Source of the DNA: Lachnospiraceae bacterium
GTDB lineage: Bacteria; Bacillota; Clostridia; Lachnospirales; Lachnospiraceae
Length of the DNA: 50,067 nt
Reading direction: 5' to 3'
Assembly: GCA_021202075.1 (NCBI GenBank)
Contig: JAJQDT010000145.1
Span: forward strand, 1 to 50,067
Shown here: positions 41,611 to 50,067 of the stretch, piece by piece
Numbering within the stretch: position 1 is the stretch's first letter
Layout of the letters: every line of letters starts with the position of its first letter
Made by a program: the position numbers and the translations under genes
The notes under the pieces: model-generated
What the model saw: the letters and a program-made list of their open reading frames with translations, nothing else
Told to the model about the DNA's origin: nothing
Database searches by the model: none

Positions 41611-43989
41611 TTAAAGATGCCAGATATCCCGGTTGTACTCCGCTATCGTCCGGTCGGAGGAGAAAAATCCCGCCTGTGCGATATTGACGAGCGCACGGCT
41701 TGACCACTTTCGTGAGTCTGCGGCATAATCCTGCATCGCCTGCGTCTTGCGCAGGACATAGGCGCTGAAGTCCGGCAGTGTCTGGAACCAGTCCTTATCA
41801 ATCAGCTCCTTTTTCAGCCGCGTCAGATTTTCCTCATGTCCCGCCGCAAGCATAAGATCCGAGGTCAGGAAATCAATCGCGCGGCGGATATTCGGGTCTC
41901 CCTCATACCATTCCCTGGCCTGGTAGCTTCCGTCCGCATAGCGGCGGATGACCTGATCACTGGTCTGCCCGAAAATATAGATGTTGTCGTCTCCGACGCG
42001 CTCCGCGATCTCGACATTCGCGCCGTCCATCGTGCCCAGCGTCACGGCGCCGTTCAGCATAAATTTCATATTTCCCGTGCCGGACGCCTCCTTCGACGCC
42101 AGGCTGATCTGCTCGGAAAGGTCGCACGCCGGGATCATTTTTTCCGCGGCGGTCACGTTATAGTTTTCTACAAATACCACCTGCATCCATTTCGATACCT
42201 CCTTATCGTCCGCGATCACTTTCGAGAGGGTCAGCAACGCGTGGATGATATCCTGCGCGGTCACATAGGCCGGCGCCGCCTTTGCCCCGAAGATGCATAC
42301 GATCGGGGTCGCCGGGAGATGCCCCGCCTTGATTTCATAATACTGATGGATCAGGAACAGCAGGTTCAGCTGCTGGCGCTTGTACTCATGCAGCCGCTTC
42401 GACTGAATCAGGAACATCGCGTCCGGGTTCACTTCCACTCCCTGCGTATGACGCAGCCAGGCGGAAAGCGCTTTTTTGTTATCCTTCTTTATCAGGAACA
42501 GCTGATTCAGAACCGTATCATCCTCCGTAAACTGCATCAGCTTTTCCAGCTCGTCCGCGTCCTTCTTAAATCCGGGTCCGATCAGCTGTTCAATCTCCTC
42601 AGTCAGCTCCGGGTTGCATTTGAGCAGCCAGCGGCGGAATGTAATGCCATTCGTTTTGTTGTTGAATTTTTCCGGATACAGCTGGTAGAAATTGTTCAGC
42701 TCCGTATCCTTGAGAATCTGTGTGTGCAGCGCCGCGACACCGTTGGTCGAATGGCTGAAATGGATGTCCATGTGCGCCATGTGTACGAGATCGTTCGCAT
42801 CAATAATCCTTGTACTTTCGTCATCCGTCTTCTCGGCGGCAAGCGCATCCAGTTTCTCAATTACTGGCATCAGCTGCGGAACGACCTCGTCAAGATACTC
42901 CCGCGGCCATTTTTCCAGCGCCTCCGCAAGAATCGTGTGGTTCGTGTAGGCGCAGGTGTCCGTCACGATCTTCACTGCCTCCTCAAACGCGATCCCTTTT
43001 TCTTGCAGCAGCCGGATCAGCTCCGGAATCACCATGCTTGGATGGGTGTCGTTGATCTGAATCGCCGCATAATCCGCAAGGTCATGATAGTTGCTGCCCC
43101 GCTCTTGGCATTCCTCCAGAATCAGTTGCGCTCCCGCGGAAACCATCAGATACTGCTGATAAATGCGAAGCTTTCGGCCAGCCTCGTCTGAGTCGTCCGG
43201 ATACAGAAACAGCGTCAGGTTCTCATCAATCTTCGACTTGTCAAAGGAAATCCCGGCCTCGATGATGGTCTCATCGATCGTATCAATGTCAAAGAGATTC
43301 AAAGTATTCGTGCGGGCGTCGCCCTTACGGCTGCCCTCCGGGCTGTTTCCCCCGGCGTTGTCCAGGTCGTTTTTCCGGCTGTTTTCCCCGGCGTTGTCCG
43401 GCTGATCGGTTTCCTCTTCGTCCGTCTGGTAGCCTGTGACCGACAGCTTATAAAGCCTTGCCTGGTATTCCTTTCCCGCCAGCACGACCGGATAGGTCTT
43501 CGCGGTGCGCACCGCCCAGCCGTTGTCGGTCAGCCAGTAATCCGGCTTCGTCTTCTGCAGTCCGCCGTCAAAGACCTGCTGAAACAGTCCGCAATGGTAT
43601 CTCAGACCGATCCCGTCGCCCGACAGGCCCATAGTCGCCAGACTGTCCAGAAAGCAGGCCGCAAGCCTTCCGAGGCCGCCGTTTCCAAGGCTCGGCTCAT
43701 TCTCAAGCTCCTCGATATCCGACAAGTTCTTCCCCGCATCTGCAAGCGCCTTTTTTACCTCGTCATAGAGCCCTAAATTAATCAGGTTGTTCGAGAGCAG
43801 CTTCCCGATCAGGAATTCCGCTGAGATATAATACAGCTTCCTCCCGTCAACCGGCTTCACCGCCTCCTGGCTTTTCTCCTGCACCATGCGCAGCAGAGCA
43901 TTGTAAACCTCTCTGTTCGTCGCCCTCTTCAGATCTCGTCCGCAAAGCTCTGTCAGTTTGTCCGTGATGTTCGTTACCCTTTCTGCCAT
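41611..43989 (-). CDS. glgP: Glycogen / maltodextrin phosphorylase
   Basis: A 792-aa GT35 phosphorylase that releases glucose-1-phosphate from alpha-1,4-glucans. The start at 43989 (MAERVTNITDKLTELCGRDL) is fixed by GGAG 9 nt upstream; the ATG at 44058 has none. Conserved elements include LGNGGLGRLAACFLDSLATM, INDTHPSMVIPELIRLL and EASGTGNMKFMLNGAVTLGT, where the Lys binds pyridoxal phosphate near residue 560. An Asn/Gly/Ser-rich insertion of roughly 30 residues, made of two similar 12-residue units, sits near residue 205 in the loop after VTGYQT. It acts with malQ to degrade imported maltodextrin or stored glycogen. Confidence 0.93.
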   Translation of the reverse strand: MAERVTNITDKLTELCGRDLKRATNREVYNALLRMVQEKSQEAVKPVDGRKLYYISAEFLIGKLLSNNLINLGLYDEVKKALADAGKNLSDIEELENEPSLGNGGLGRLAACFLDSLATMGLSGDGIGLRYHCGLFQQVFDGGLQKTKPDYWLTDNGWAVRTAKTYPVVLAGKEYQARLYKLSVTGYQTDEEETDQPDNAGENSRKNDLDNAGGNSPEGSRKGDARTNTLNLFDIDTIDETIIEAGISFDKSKIDENLTLFLYPDDSDEAGRKLRIYQQYLMVSAGAQLILEECQERGSNYHDLADYAAIQINDTHPSMVIPELIRLLQEKGIAFEEAVKIVTDTCAYTNHTILAEALEKWPREYLDEVVPQLMPVIEKLDALAAEKTDDESTRIIDANDLVHMAHMDIHFSHSTNGVAALHTQILKDTELNNFYQLYPEKFNNKTNGITFRRWLLKCNPELTEEIEQLIGPGFKKDADELEKLMQFTEDDTVLNQLFLIKKDNKKALSAWLRHTQGVEVNPDAMFLIQSKRLHEYKRQQLNLLFLIHQYYEIKAGHLPATPIVCIFGAKAAPAYVTAQDIIHALLTLSKVIADDKEVSKWMQVVFVENYNVTAAEKMIPACDLSEQISLASKEASGTGNMKFMLNGAVTLGTMDGANVEIAERVGDDNIYIFGQTSDQVIRRYADGSYQAREWYEGDPNIRRAIDFLTSDLMLAAGHEENLTRLKKELIDKDWFQTLPDFSAYVLRKTQAMQDYAADSRKWSSRALVNIAQAGFFSSDRTIAEYNRDIWHL
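43341..43399. repeat. 36-bp tandem duplication inside glgP
   Basis: The 23-bp segments 43341-43363 and 43377-43399 differ at one base and lie 36 bp apart start to start. They encode the DNAGENS / DNAGGNS insertion in the phosphorylase. Confidence 0.75.
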
Positions 43990-44182
43990 TTTTTCTGTAC
44001 TCCTTTCGAATGAATGATTTACCTGTCGTTCTTTTACTTTGTAATATATTTTTACCATAAACCGACCTTTATATCTTGCTATATGATTGCATTTTATGAT
44101 ACTATCCTATCATTTTTCACTGTAATCACATGATCGTTTTCCTTATCATCTCCGCCAATATCATCACTATTCCCTTCCTGTA

Positions 44183-44233
44183 GTGAACTACCCACTGTCT
44201 ATATCCAATGGGATTGCGGTCGACCTGTTTCAA
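44183..44233 (-). repeat. 45-nt repeated element, copy 3
   Basis: Contains GTGAACTACCCA, a diverged CTATATC stretch, the shared 20-nt core (44206-44225) and TGTTTCAAA. The orientation is the same as copies 1 and 2. It lies about 195 bp upstream of the glgP start, with no transposase gene nearby. Confidence 0.6.
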
Positions 44234-44263
44234 AAGGAATGCATCTTCCTGGAAGGCTTTTGG

Positions 44264-44309
44264 AAAAAGCGCCCCGGCATCGCTTCGACGCCGCAGGCGC
44301 TTTTCTTTT
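44264..44309. terminator. Bidirectional terminator between adhesin and glgP
   Basis: AAAAGCGCC pairs with GGCGCTTTT around a G+C-rich centre. T-runs lie on both strands, so it can end the leftward adhesin transcript as well as rightward transcription. Confidence 0.75.
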
Positions 44310-44337
44310 CCCTCATGATGAAAGCAAGGAGGAAACA

Positions 44338-44385
44338 ATGAAGGTTTTCAATGAACCATTCTTCCACAAGATGAAACCATCCTGA
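44338..44385 (+). pseudogene. 15-codon ORF with ideal ribosome site (gene start remnant or leader)
   Basis: AAGGAGGAAACA precedes ATG at 44338; the frame is MKVFNEPFFHKMKPS and stop. It is most likely the surviving beginning of a deleted gene. Confidence 0.3.
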
Positions 44386-44437
44386 TTTTCCGATAGCAGT
44401 TATCCGACTGCCACACCGTGCCTGTGCTGCACATCTT

Positions 44438-47400
44438 TCACCGGTTCGAACACTCCTGCCGCCGCTTGAGGTACAGCAGCGAGACAAAAGCGCACATCAT
44501 CAGGAGGCTGAGCACCCGGATCAGGGTCGTGCCCGGGCCGCCAGTCTCCGGGAGCTCGTAGGTGACAATCTTGTTGGTGAATGTAGCACCATTGCTTTCG
44601 TTTCCGGATGTATTCGTAAAGTCGACGGTATACGGAACATCAGTTGTTGCTTCAGTTGTCAGTACGCTATACTCTACATAACTCGAATTCGAATCACTTG
44701 CATCTTTTTTCGAAACAGTTACGCTGGTAATCGAGTAGTAATAATAAGTAAGAGTTACTATGGTCATATTTCCATTGCCATAATCAATTGAGGAACTACT
44801 CGACACTTCTGCAGTCACCACTATTTTGTAAATGTTCTTATCATAGGTGACATCGGAATCCGCGTCACTGTCATCCTCAATCATATAATAGGTATGCGTA
44901 AGAGCAGTACTCTCAAATGTATCCTGAATATCAATTGTAAAACTCCCGTCAGCACCCACAGATGCACTGCCAATCACATCAGACGCGTTGTAACTCCAGT
45001 TACCATCAGAATCCAGAGTCGGCTCTTCGTCCAGGAGCAGGAAAGTAAAATCTCCGGCCGAAAAATCCACTGCTATATTGGGATTGCTGCTCGTAACCAG
45101 CGATTTTGTCCCGGTAAGCGCCAGCTCCACAGGCATGGACACTTCATTCTGCCCTGTCTGACCAAGTGTCAGGTAGCCATTTGATGTGATTCCGCCGCCG
45201 TGTGTGTTGGAATAGTTTCCGGTAATAATGACACTCGCCGCGCTGACAGCAGCCGCTTTCGCTTCCTCCGTGGGATTTGCGTTCAAAGCGCACAGCCAGG
45301 TTGCCGATACATAACCGTCGCTGGCAACGCTCGTTACCGCGCTTCCATCCACACGGCCGCTCCAGTTTGCCGTACCGTTTCCCAGCATAACACCCAAAAC
45401 CACGGTGATCACCGATGAGCTGTCCAAATCCACGCAGAAGTAATCCTGGCAGTCAGATGCCGTAAAATTCGGATCATAATTGTAAGAGGAACTATAGTAC
45501 TGATTCGCATACTCATCATCAATTTTGCCGTGTCCGCCCATTGACGTTGAAGAACCATTCGCGGTATTACTGTATATGGCGGTTCCCTTTGTATTGGAAA
45601 TCAGGATACTGCCTGTAGGACACGCTGCCACGCCGCCGCCATATCCATTCGCTTCATTCTCTGTAATCAGCGAATTATAGATGGTAAGATCTCCATTCTG
45701 CTGGATAAAGATGCCGCCGCCGCCCCAGTCATAGGTCGTATTTGTTGTGTTATTTGTTATATAAATCATCGAAGTGGCAATAATGGTAGCCTTTGTAGCA
45801 CTACTGGTACTATCACCACCGGCGATACGAATACCGCCACCTTCAGATTGATTTGCCACATTACTTGCCACAGTACCGCCGGTCATAGTAAAGGTGGTTC
45901 CCTGATCCCAATATCCAACGTACAGACCGCCTCCGGCCTGTTCCGAATAGTTGCCGGTCACATAGCCGCCGCTCATGGTAAAGGTTCCGCCATAGGTGGC
46001 CACGCCGCCGCCGCCCTGGTCGCCTGCTCCGTCATGCTCGCTATATGTAGTAAAACTGTTATTTGTTATATAGCCGCCGCTTAAAGTGAATGTACCACTT
46101 GAATACACGCCGGCTCCGCCGCCATCGTAAATCGTCGTTGTGCCCGCAGCTGTATTGCCGCTGATGACGCCGCCACTCATTGTAAAAGTACCGCTGTTCC
46201 AGACACCGCCGCCAAACTTCGCACTGTTTCCTGCTATCACGCCTCCGGTCATATTAAACGTACCCGCGTTGTAGACTCCGCCGCCATTCCCGCCGCTATA
46301 AGAGCCACCTGTGATGTAACCGCCGGACATGTTGAACGTGCTGCCGCTTACGTTTACAACGACTCTGCTGGTCCCACTGCTACTGCCATATTCAACCGCC
46401 AGAAGTCCGCCCTGCAGATCGAAACTGCCGCCGTTTACATATACGATGGAAGAAACACCGCTGCTGTTTGTCGCGATAATGCTTCCGGTCCCGTTTCCAT
46501 CCGTACCGGATGAAGCCGTATACTTCTTCAGAGATTCCGTTGTGCCGGTTCCACTTGCGGTGGACTCCGTCACATAGTATGTCAGAGTGGCGGCCGGGTA
46601 ATCGATGCTGCTCGGATAAGTGCTAACTGTAGCAGTCGCATAAGTCCCCGATGAATAACCCACTGTATAGTAATTCCCGCCAGTGAAAGTTATGGTGTCG
46701 GTCTGCGCCTGATAATCAGTTCCCCACATGTTACTCCATATACCAGAGTCAGTCCCCGTATAGGATGGATCCACTCTTACAAAAATAACATATGTAGTAT
46801 TGTCTGGAATCGTACATTCATAGATTCCGTCATCATTCAACGTCATTTCCACATAATCTTCATAACCAGGACCTCCACTACCATACCAGAAATAAGCTAC
46901 AAACCTTGGATTGGACTCCGCCCACCAGTCCGTCGGCGTCATATATAGTTTTGTGCTCTGTGTTCCGGAGGTTGCTATCGATTTGGTGTCATAAGTCACA
47001 GTCGCGGTATTCCCATACAAATTCGTGCTGCCAGATGCATCCACTTCTTCCGCCGACCCCGCTCCGCTGTCTATAATAGTCAGCGTGCCGCCGGTTACCG
47101 TAATGAAATCGCCTGTTCCGGTATATTCAAGCGTATAGCCATTGAGATCGAGCACGGTGTCTGCTGTGATCGTGATGGTGCTGGATGTAGTGATATTGCT
47201 GCTCAGCTGCACCTGTTTCCCGTTGATGTCGGTGATATCAACAGTTGTGGAAGTCGTCGCAATTGTTGTACCGTCCTCAGCATAGGTAAATACATAGATC
47301 GAGAAATGATCCGTATCCACCAATACCGTGCCGTCTTCGTCTGTGCTGGCTTCCATATCGGTCGCTTCCTGAGCTTCTTCATCCAGATGATATACTTTAA

Positions 47401-50067
47401 GTTCGGTTCCTTCGAGGCTGAGTTCTTCTTCTTCTTCCTCTTTCTCTTCGCCTTCTTCGCTGTTATTGGTAAATGTCAGGCCGGATACCTCCATCGTGAC
47501 CGGGCCGGTCGGTTCGATCTCTTCCTCGCCATGCCACAGGGTGATGTCGAGCATGATGGCGGTGACGGACCGCAGGCCGTCTTCTTCCAGTGCCTGGTCG
47601 CGCAGCTCGGCAAGGGTGTCGTTTTCTTCAACCTGCTCGACGGTGACGGTGATCTCTTCTGCCGGGTAAGGCAGAGAGGTCTCCGGACCGATGATGGTGA
47701 CGGTAATGCCGTCGGCAGTCTGCGCCTGCAGGGTGAATTCTGCGACTTCTGTTTCTTCGACAGTTTCTGTGATTTCTGTGTATTCTGTCACCTCGGTTGT
47801 GTCATAGAGCAGGACGATGTTGTACAGGCCTGTCTGCTCTGCGGTCAGGGTGACGGTTGCATCGTTATTTACTACAGCACTGCTGTCGGATGCTTCGTTG
47901 GTGTCTGTGAGAACGCGGTATACGTTTACTCCAGCCAGAGTGCGAACAGTGGTTGTGGTTTCAACCACCTTCGTTACTGTAGTCCCGGCGTCCCCGGTGC
48001 CCAATGTCTCCTCCGCAGACATTCCTTCCAGATCTTCTGAAGATGTGCTTTCTGCGCTTTCTTCATCCTCTGTATCTGCTGCTGCGGTAACCTCAGCAGA
48101 TTCGGCACTCGGCGCGTCTGCTGTTACAACACCGTCTGCGTTTTCTTCGTTCTGTGCGTCTGCTGTTGTGGTGCTGTCCGCAGTTTCGGCGCTCTCCGCA
48201 TCGGCTACCGCGACTGCTTCTGTACTGCTGTCGATTGCTTTCACCCCTGCAAGTGTCTGGGTGTCTTCCAGAATGGACAGACTTGCATCCGCCTTCTCTT
48301 CGGTAGCTGCAGTATCGGTATCTGCGTTGCTGTCGGCCGCTGCTTCACTGTCTGTCTCTGCATCGTCTTCGGCTGCTTCGCTGCCGGTTTCTGTGTTATT
48401 GTCAGCTGCAGCGTCTCCGGCTGTATTGGCTGTATCGTCCGTGTTGTCTGTGTCGTTTGCTTCAGTTGTCGCTGCGCTCACGCTGCCTGACAACGCCTCT
48501 GCTTCTTCCTCTGTGAGCAGTCCGTCGATTTCGACTGTGACTACCGATGTGAGTTCGATCTGCTCTCCATCGTACCACAGTTCGATGTCCAGAAGTGTCT
48601 GCTCCACGTCGTCTGTCAGCAGACCTGCCAGTGCCAGGTCGCGGGCTGCGAGGACGGCCTCGTCGATTACTTCACTGACAGTCATTGTGACTTCCTCTGC
48701 CGGATATGACAGAGCGTCTGAAAGTCCTGTGAGGGTGACGGTGATCCCGTCATCTGTTACTGCCTGTAGCGTAAACTTTGTTGGCTCAGTTTCTGTTTCG
48801 GTCTCAGTTTCCGTTTCTGTTTCTGTCTCAGTCTCAGTTTCCATTTCTGTCTCAGTCTCGGTTTCGGTTTCCGTTTCTGTCTCCGTCTCGGTTTCCGTTT
48901 CCGTCTCGCTTTTGGTTTCCGATTCCGTATCGGTCTCCGTTTCCGTCTCGGTCTCCGTTTCCGTCTCGCTTTCAGTTTCCGTTTCTGTCTCGGTCTCGAT
49001 TTCCGTTACGGTTTCCGTTTCTGTCTCGCTTTCGGTCTCAATCTCTGTGGCTTTCTCGGTAGCTTCCTCGGTCTCTTCTTCTGTCAGTGCCTCGGTCTCT
49101 TCCCCGGTAATCTCTTCGGTTGCTTCCTCCGTCAGAGGTTCGGTTGCCGCTTCGGTCAATGCTTCCGTCTCCGCAGTGATCTCGGTCTCAGGTTCTGCCT
49201 CTGTCCCGTTCTCTGTTTCTGCTTCCGCGATTGTTTCGGTTTCTGTTTCTGTCTCGGTCTCTGCCTCGACCGGTTCTTCTTCTACGAGTCCATTGGCTAT
49301 GAGATATTTCTGGTATGCGGCGGATACGGTTCCGTATCCTTTGATGGATGTATCGTTCGCTACATAGGATACTTCAGCCACGGTGTCTGTGCCGTTTTTC
49401 GCGTAGTCGCCTTCGATGACGTACAGCTTTGTGACTGTCACGGCTCCATCGTTTGCTGTGGATGTGTCAAATTTTTCAAGAATGCCGACACGGTCGATTT
49501 TCCCGTCGCTGTCCGCATCAAAGAAAATCAGATCTCCTGCAGTCGGGGTGTAGCTGTCGTCGGATGCGGAGACGTAGAGGCTCTGCTGCCGCAGGGTGAC
49601 AGACCACGCATAGGCTCCGCTGCTCTGCGGGAAGTAATTTGTCGGGATTTTTGCATAGTTCACGCAGAAGGCTGCGAACATAGCGTTCCAGTCGCCGTAT
49701 TCGTTCCCTGCCCAAGCGCCGTAGCGGGTGTAGCCGCGATGGCTTACGCCGTCGTCGCCGAGGGTAAAGTTGTCGGTGCTTTCCAGATATCCGAGCTGGC
49801 TTTTTGCCACAGACACCAGATCCTTTGTCCAGTCGCCGGAGAGGCCGGACGGCACCGTTGCTTCCCAGATGGCGGCAGCCTCGACGTCCGCCGTTTCATC
49901 CATCAGGCACTCTACCGTATGGGTATGCTCTTCCAGCTCGCAGGTGAGCGTTTTTTCATAGCACTCTTCCGTATGCGTATGGCCTTCTGATTCTTCCAGT
50001 TCACAGATCAGCACCTGCTCTGTATAATAGCACTCTTCTGTGTGCGTGTGGCCCGCGCTCTCTTCCT
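44438..50067 (-). CDS. Giant LPxTG-anchored adhesin (partial, N-terminus outside window)
   Basis: The frame stays open to the window edge, so the start is unseen; at least 1876 codons are present. In order: Cys/His repeats (CxLEExxxHTHTxECY, about 50067-49900); a CHAP-like domain (about 49840-49300) with DWNAMFAAFC and GKIDRVGILE; a Glu-Thr/Glu-Ser repeat region (about 49290-48780); two copies of an 85-aa domain (TLQAxTxDGITVT...PYPAEE, about 48780-48480 and 47740-47470); a right-handed beta-helix with GGGVYNAGTFNMTGG-like repeats (about 46450-45550); a Spy0128/FctA-like pilin domain (about 45130-44600); then LPETGG, a membrane helix and KRRQE. Sortase would anchor it to peptidoglycan. Both catalytic residues of the CHAP-like domain are replaced, so it is probably a binding domain. 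Adhesion is inferred. Confidence 0.88.
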   Translation of the reverse strand, partial: EESAGHTHTEECYYTEQVLICELEESEGHTHTEECYEKTLTCELEEHTHTVECLMDETADVEAAAIWEATVPSGLSGDWTKDLVSVAKSQLGYLESTDNFTLGDDGVSHRGYTRYGAWAGNEYGDWNAMFAAFCVNYAKIPTNYFPQSSGAYAWSVTLRQQSLYVSASDDSYTPTAGDLIFFDADSDGKIDRVGILEKFDTSTANDGAVTVTKLYVIEGDYAKNGTDTVAEVSYVANDTSIKGYGTVSAAYQKYLIANGLVEEEPVEAETETETETETIAEAETENGTEAEPETEITAETEALTEAATEPLTEEATEEITGEETEALTEEETEEATEKATEIETESETETETVTEIETETETETESETETETETETETDTESETKSETETETETETETETETETETEMETETETETETETETETETEPTKFTLQAVTDDGITVTLTGLSDALSYPAEEVTMTVSEVIDEAVLAARDLALAGLLTDDVEQTLLDIELWYDGEQIELTSVVTVEIDGLLTEEEAEALSGSVSAATTEANDTDNTDDTANTAGDAAADNNTETGSEAAEDDAETDSEAAADSNADTDTAATEEKADASLSILEDTQTLAGVKAIDSSTEAVAVADAESAETADSTTTADAQNEENADGVVTADAPSAESAEVTAAADTEDEESAESTSSEDLEGMSAEETLGTGDAGTTVTKVVETTTTVRTLAGVNVYRVLTDTNEASDSSAVVNNDATVTLTAEQTGLYNIVLLYDTTEVTEYTEITETVEETEVAEFTLQAQTADGITVTIIGPETSLPYPAEEITVTVEQVEENDTLAELRDQALEEDGLRSVTAIMLDITLWHGEEEIEPTGPVTMEVSGLTFTNNSEEGEEKEEEEEELSLEGTELKVYHLDEEAQEATDMEASTDEDGTVLVDTDHFSIYVFTYAEDGTTIATTSTTVDITDINGKQVQLSSNITTSSTITITADTVLDLNGYTLEYTGTGDFITVTGGTLTIIDSGAGSAEEVDASGSTNLYGNTATVTYDTKSIATSGTQSTKLYMTPTDWWAESNPRFVAYFWYGSGGPGYEDYVEMTLNDDGIYECTIPDNTTYVIFVRVDPSYTGTDSGIWSNMWGTDYQAQTDTITFTGGNYYTVGYSSGTYATATVSTYPSSIDYPAATLTYYVTESTASGTGTTESLKKYTASSGTDGNGTGSIIATNSSGVSSIVYVNGGSFDLQGGLLAVEYGSSSGTSRVVVNVSGSTFNMSGGYITGGSYSGGNGGGVYNAGTFNMTGGVIAGNSAKFGGGVWNSGTFTMSGGVISGNTAAGTTTIYDGGGAGVYSSGTFTLSGGYITNNSFTTYSEHDGAGDQGGGGVATYGGTFTMSGGYVTGNYSEQAGGGLYVGYWDQGTTFTMTGGTVASNVANQSEGGGIRIAGGDSTSSATKATIIATSMIYITNNTTNTTYDWGGGGIFIQQNGDLTIYNSLITENEANGYGGGVAACPTGSILISNTKGTAIYSNTANGSSTSMGGHGKIDDEYANQYYSSSYNYDPNFTASDCQDYFCVDLDSSSVITVVLGVMLGNGTANWSGRVDGSAVTSVASDGYVSATWLCALNANPTEEAKAAAVSAASVIITGNYSNTHGGGITSNGYLTLGQTGQNEVSMPVELALTGTKSLVTSSNPNIAVDFSAGDFTFLLLDEEPTLDSDGNWSYNASDVIGSASVGADGSFTIDIQDTFESTALTHTYYMIEDDSDADSDVTYDKNIYKIVVTAEVSSSSSIDYGNGNMTIVTLTYYYYSITSVTVSKKDASDSNSSYVEYSVLTTEATTDVPYTVDFTNTSGNESNGATFTNKIVTYELPETGGPGTTLIRVLSLLMMCAFVSLLYLKRRQECSNR
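48778..49062. repeat. Hexanucleotide-type repeats encoding (Glu-Thr/Ser)n
   Basis: Units such as GTTTCN/GTCTCN/GTTTCT repeat about every 6 bp on the given strand and encode alternating Thr/Glu in the adhesin stalk. Slippage by 6 bp units would change stalk length in frame. Confidence 0.8.

Larger units (their letters stand above)
44059..44337. other. Intergenic region upstream of glgP
   Basis: Holds copy 3 of the repeat element (44183-44233) and the bidirectional terminator. The glgP promoter is not obvious; the stretch 44059-44130 is AT-rich. Confidence 0.4.

Noticed and set aside
41836..43191. A 451-codon rightward frame opposite glgP
   Set aside because: It is antisense to conserved phosphorylase motifs, with no ribosome site or recognisable domain.
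48778..49062. CRISPR array
   Set aside because: The repeats are 6-bp coding units without spacers. No unit of 25-40 bp with unique spacers of equal length occurs anywhere in the window, and no cas genes are present.
47817..49367. A 516-codon Ser/Val-rich rightward frame
   Set aside because: It is the complementary reading of the Glu-Thr repeats of the adhesin. The opposite strand has recognisable domains and an LPxTG end, so this one is an artefact of the repeat.

Overview
The window looks like the chromosome of a gut-type Clostridia member, most likely Lachnospiraceae. The signs are AGGAGG-type ribosome sites, intermediate G+C, an LPxTG-anchored giant adhesin, a Gram-positive maltodextrin locus with no local ATPase gene, and IS200/IS605-type insertion debris. 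I see no rRNA, tRNA or CRISPR array.

Left part (about 1-9.4 kb). After a truncated carbonic anhydrase comes a complete type I restriction-modification operon read leftward: hsdM, a small broken ORF, a 108-aa helper protein, hsdS, then a winged-helix/nucleotidyltransferase gene pair resembling an AbiE toxin-antitoxin, then hsdR. The pair has its own promoter with a palindrome between -35 and -10, so it looks like an autonomous module nested inside the restriction locus.

Middle-left (about 9.4-22 kb) is a gene graveyard. It holds a decayed IS200/IS605 element whose tnpA carries an 82-bp palindromic insertion, a GntR gene missing its 5' end next to that element, a LysR gene, a MATE/kinase chimera, and fragments of an alpha/beta hydrolase, a DUF4143 ATPase, an MBL hydrolase, an AAA-ATPase/PD-(D/E)XK protein and an LTA-synthase-like protein. 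Several keep both gene ends but have lost the middle. Intact among them are a Tat-exported FMN/FAD reductase, a secreted DNA/RNA nuclease and two small conserved proteins.

Surface gene 1 (about 22-28 kb) encodes a 1993-aa secreted protein of 14 Ig-like repeats, a PPC domain, Cys-rich repeats and Big_2 domains, followed by a Crp/Fnr regulator.

The 29.7-44 kb part is mostly alpha-glucan and sugar metabolism: a GH31 alpha-xylosidase/glucosidase, then malE-malF-malG-like transporter genes, malQ, a LacI-type regulator and, convergently, glgP. The first transporter gene has a strong promoter with a LacI-type inverted repeat directly downstream. Between the GH31 gene and the transporter lie a CmpB-like membrane protein and a secreted FN3/PepSY protein; the latter's promoter carries four direct repeats at an exact 11-bp period, a response-regulator-like site.

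The right end (44.4 kb to edge) is the 3' part of a giant LPxTG adhesin with a CHAP-like domain that has lost both catalytic residues, long Glu-Thr repeats, a beta-helix and a pilin-like domain; its start lies outside the window.

A roughly 45-nt element occurs three times in the same orientation (11.6, 33.6 and 44.2 kb) and resembles a solo IS605-type end.
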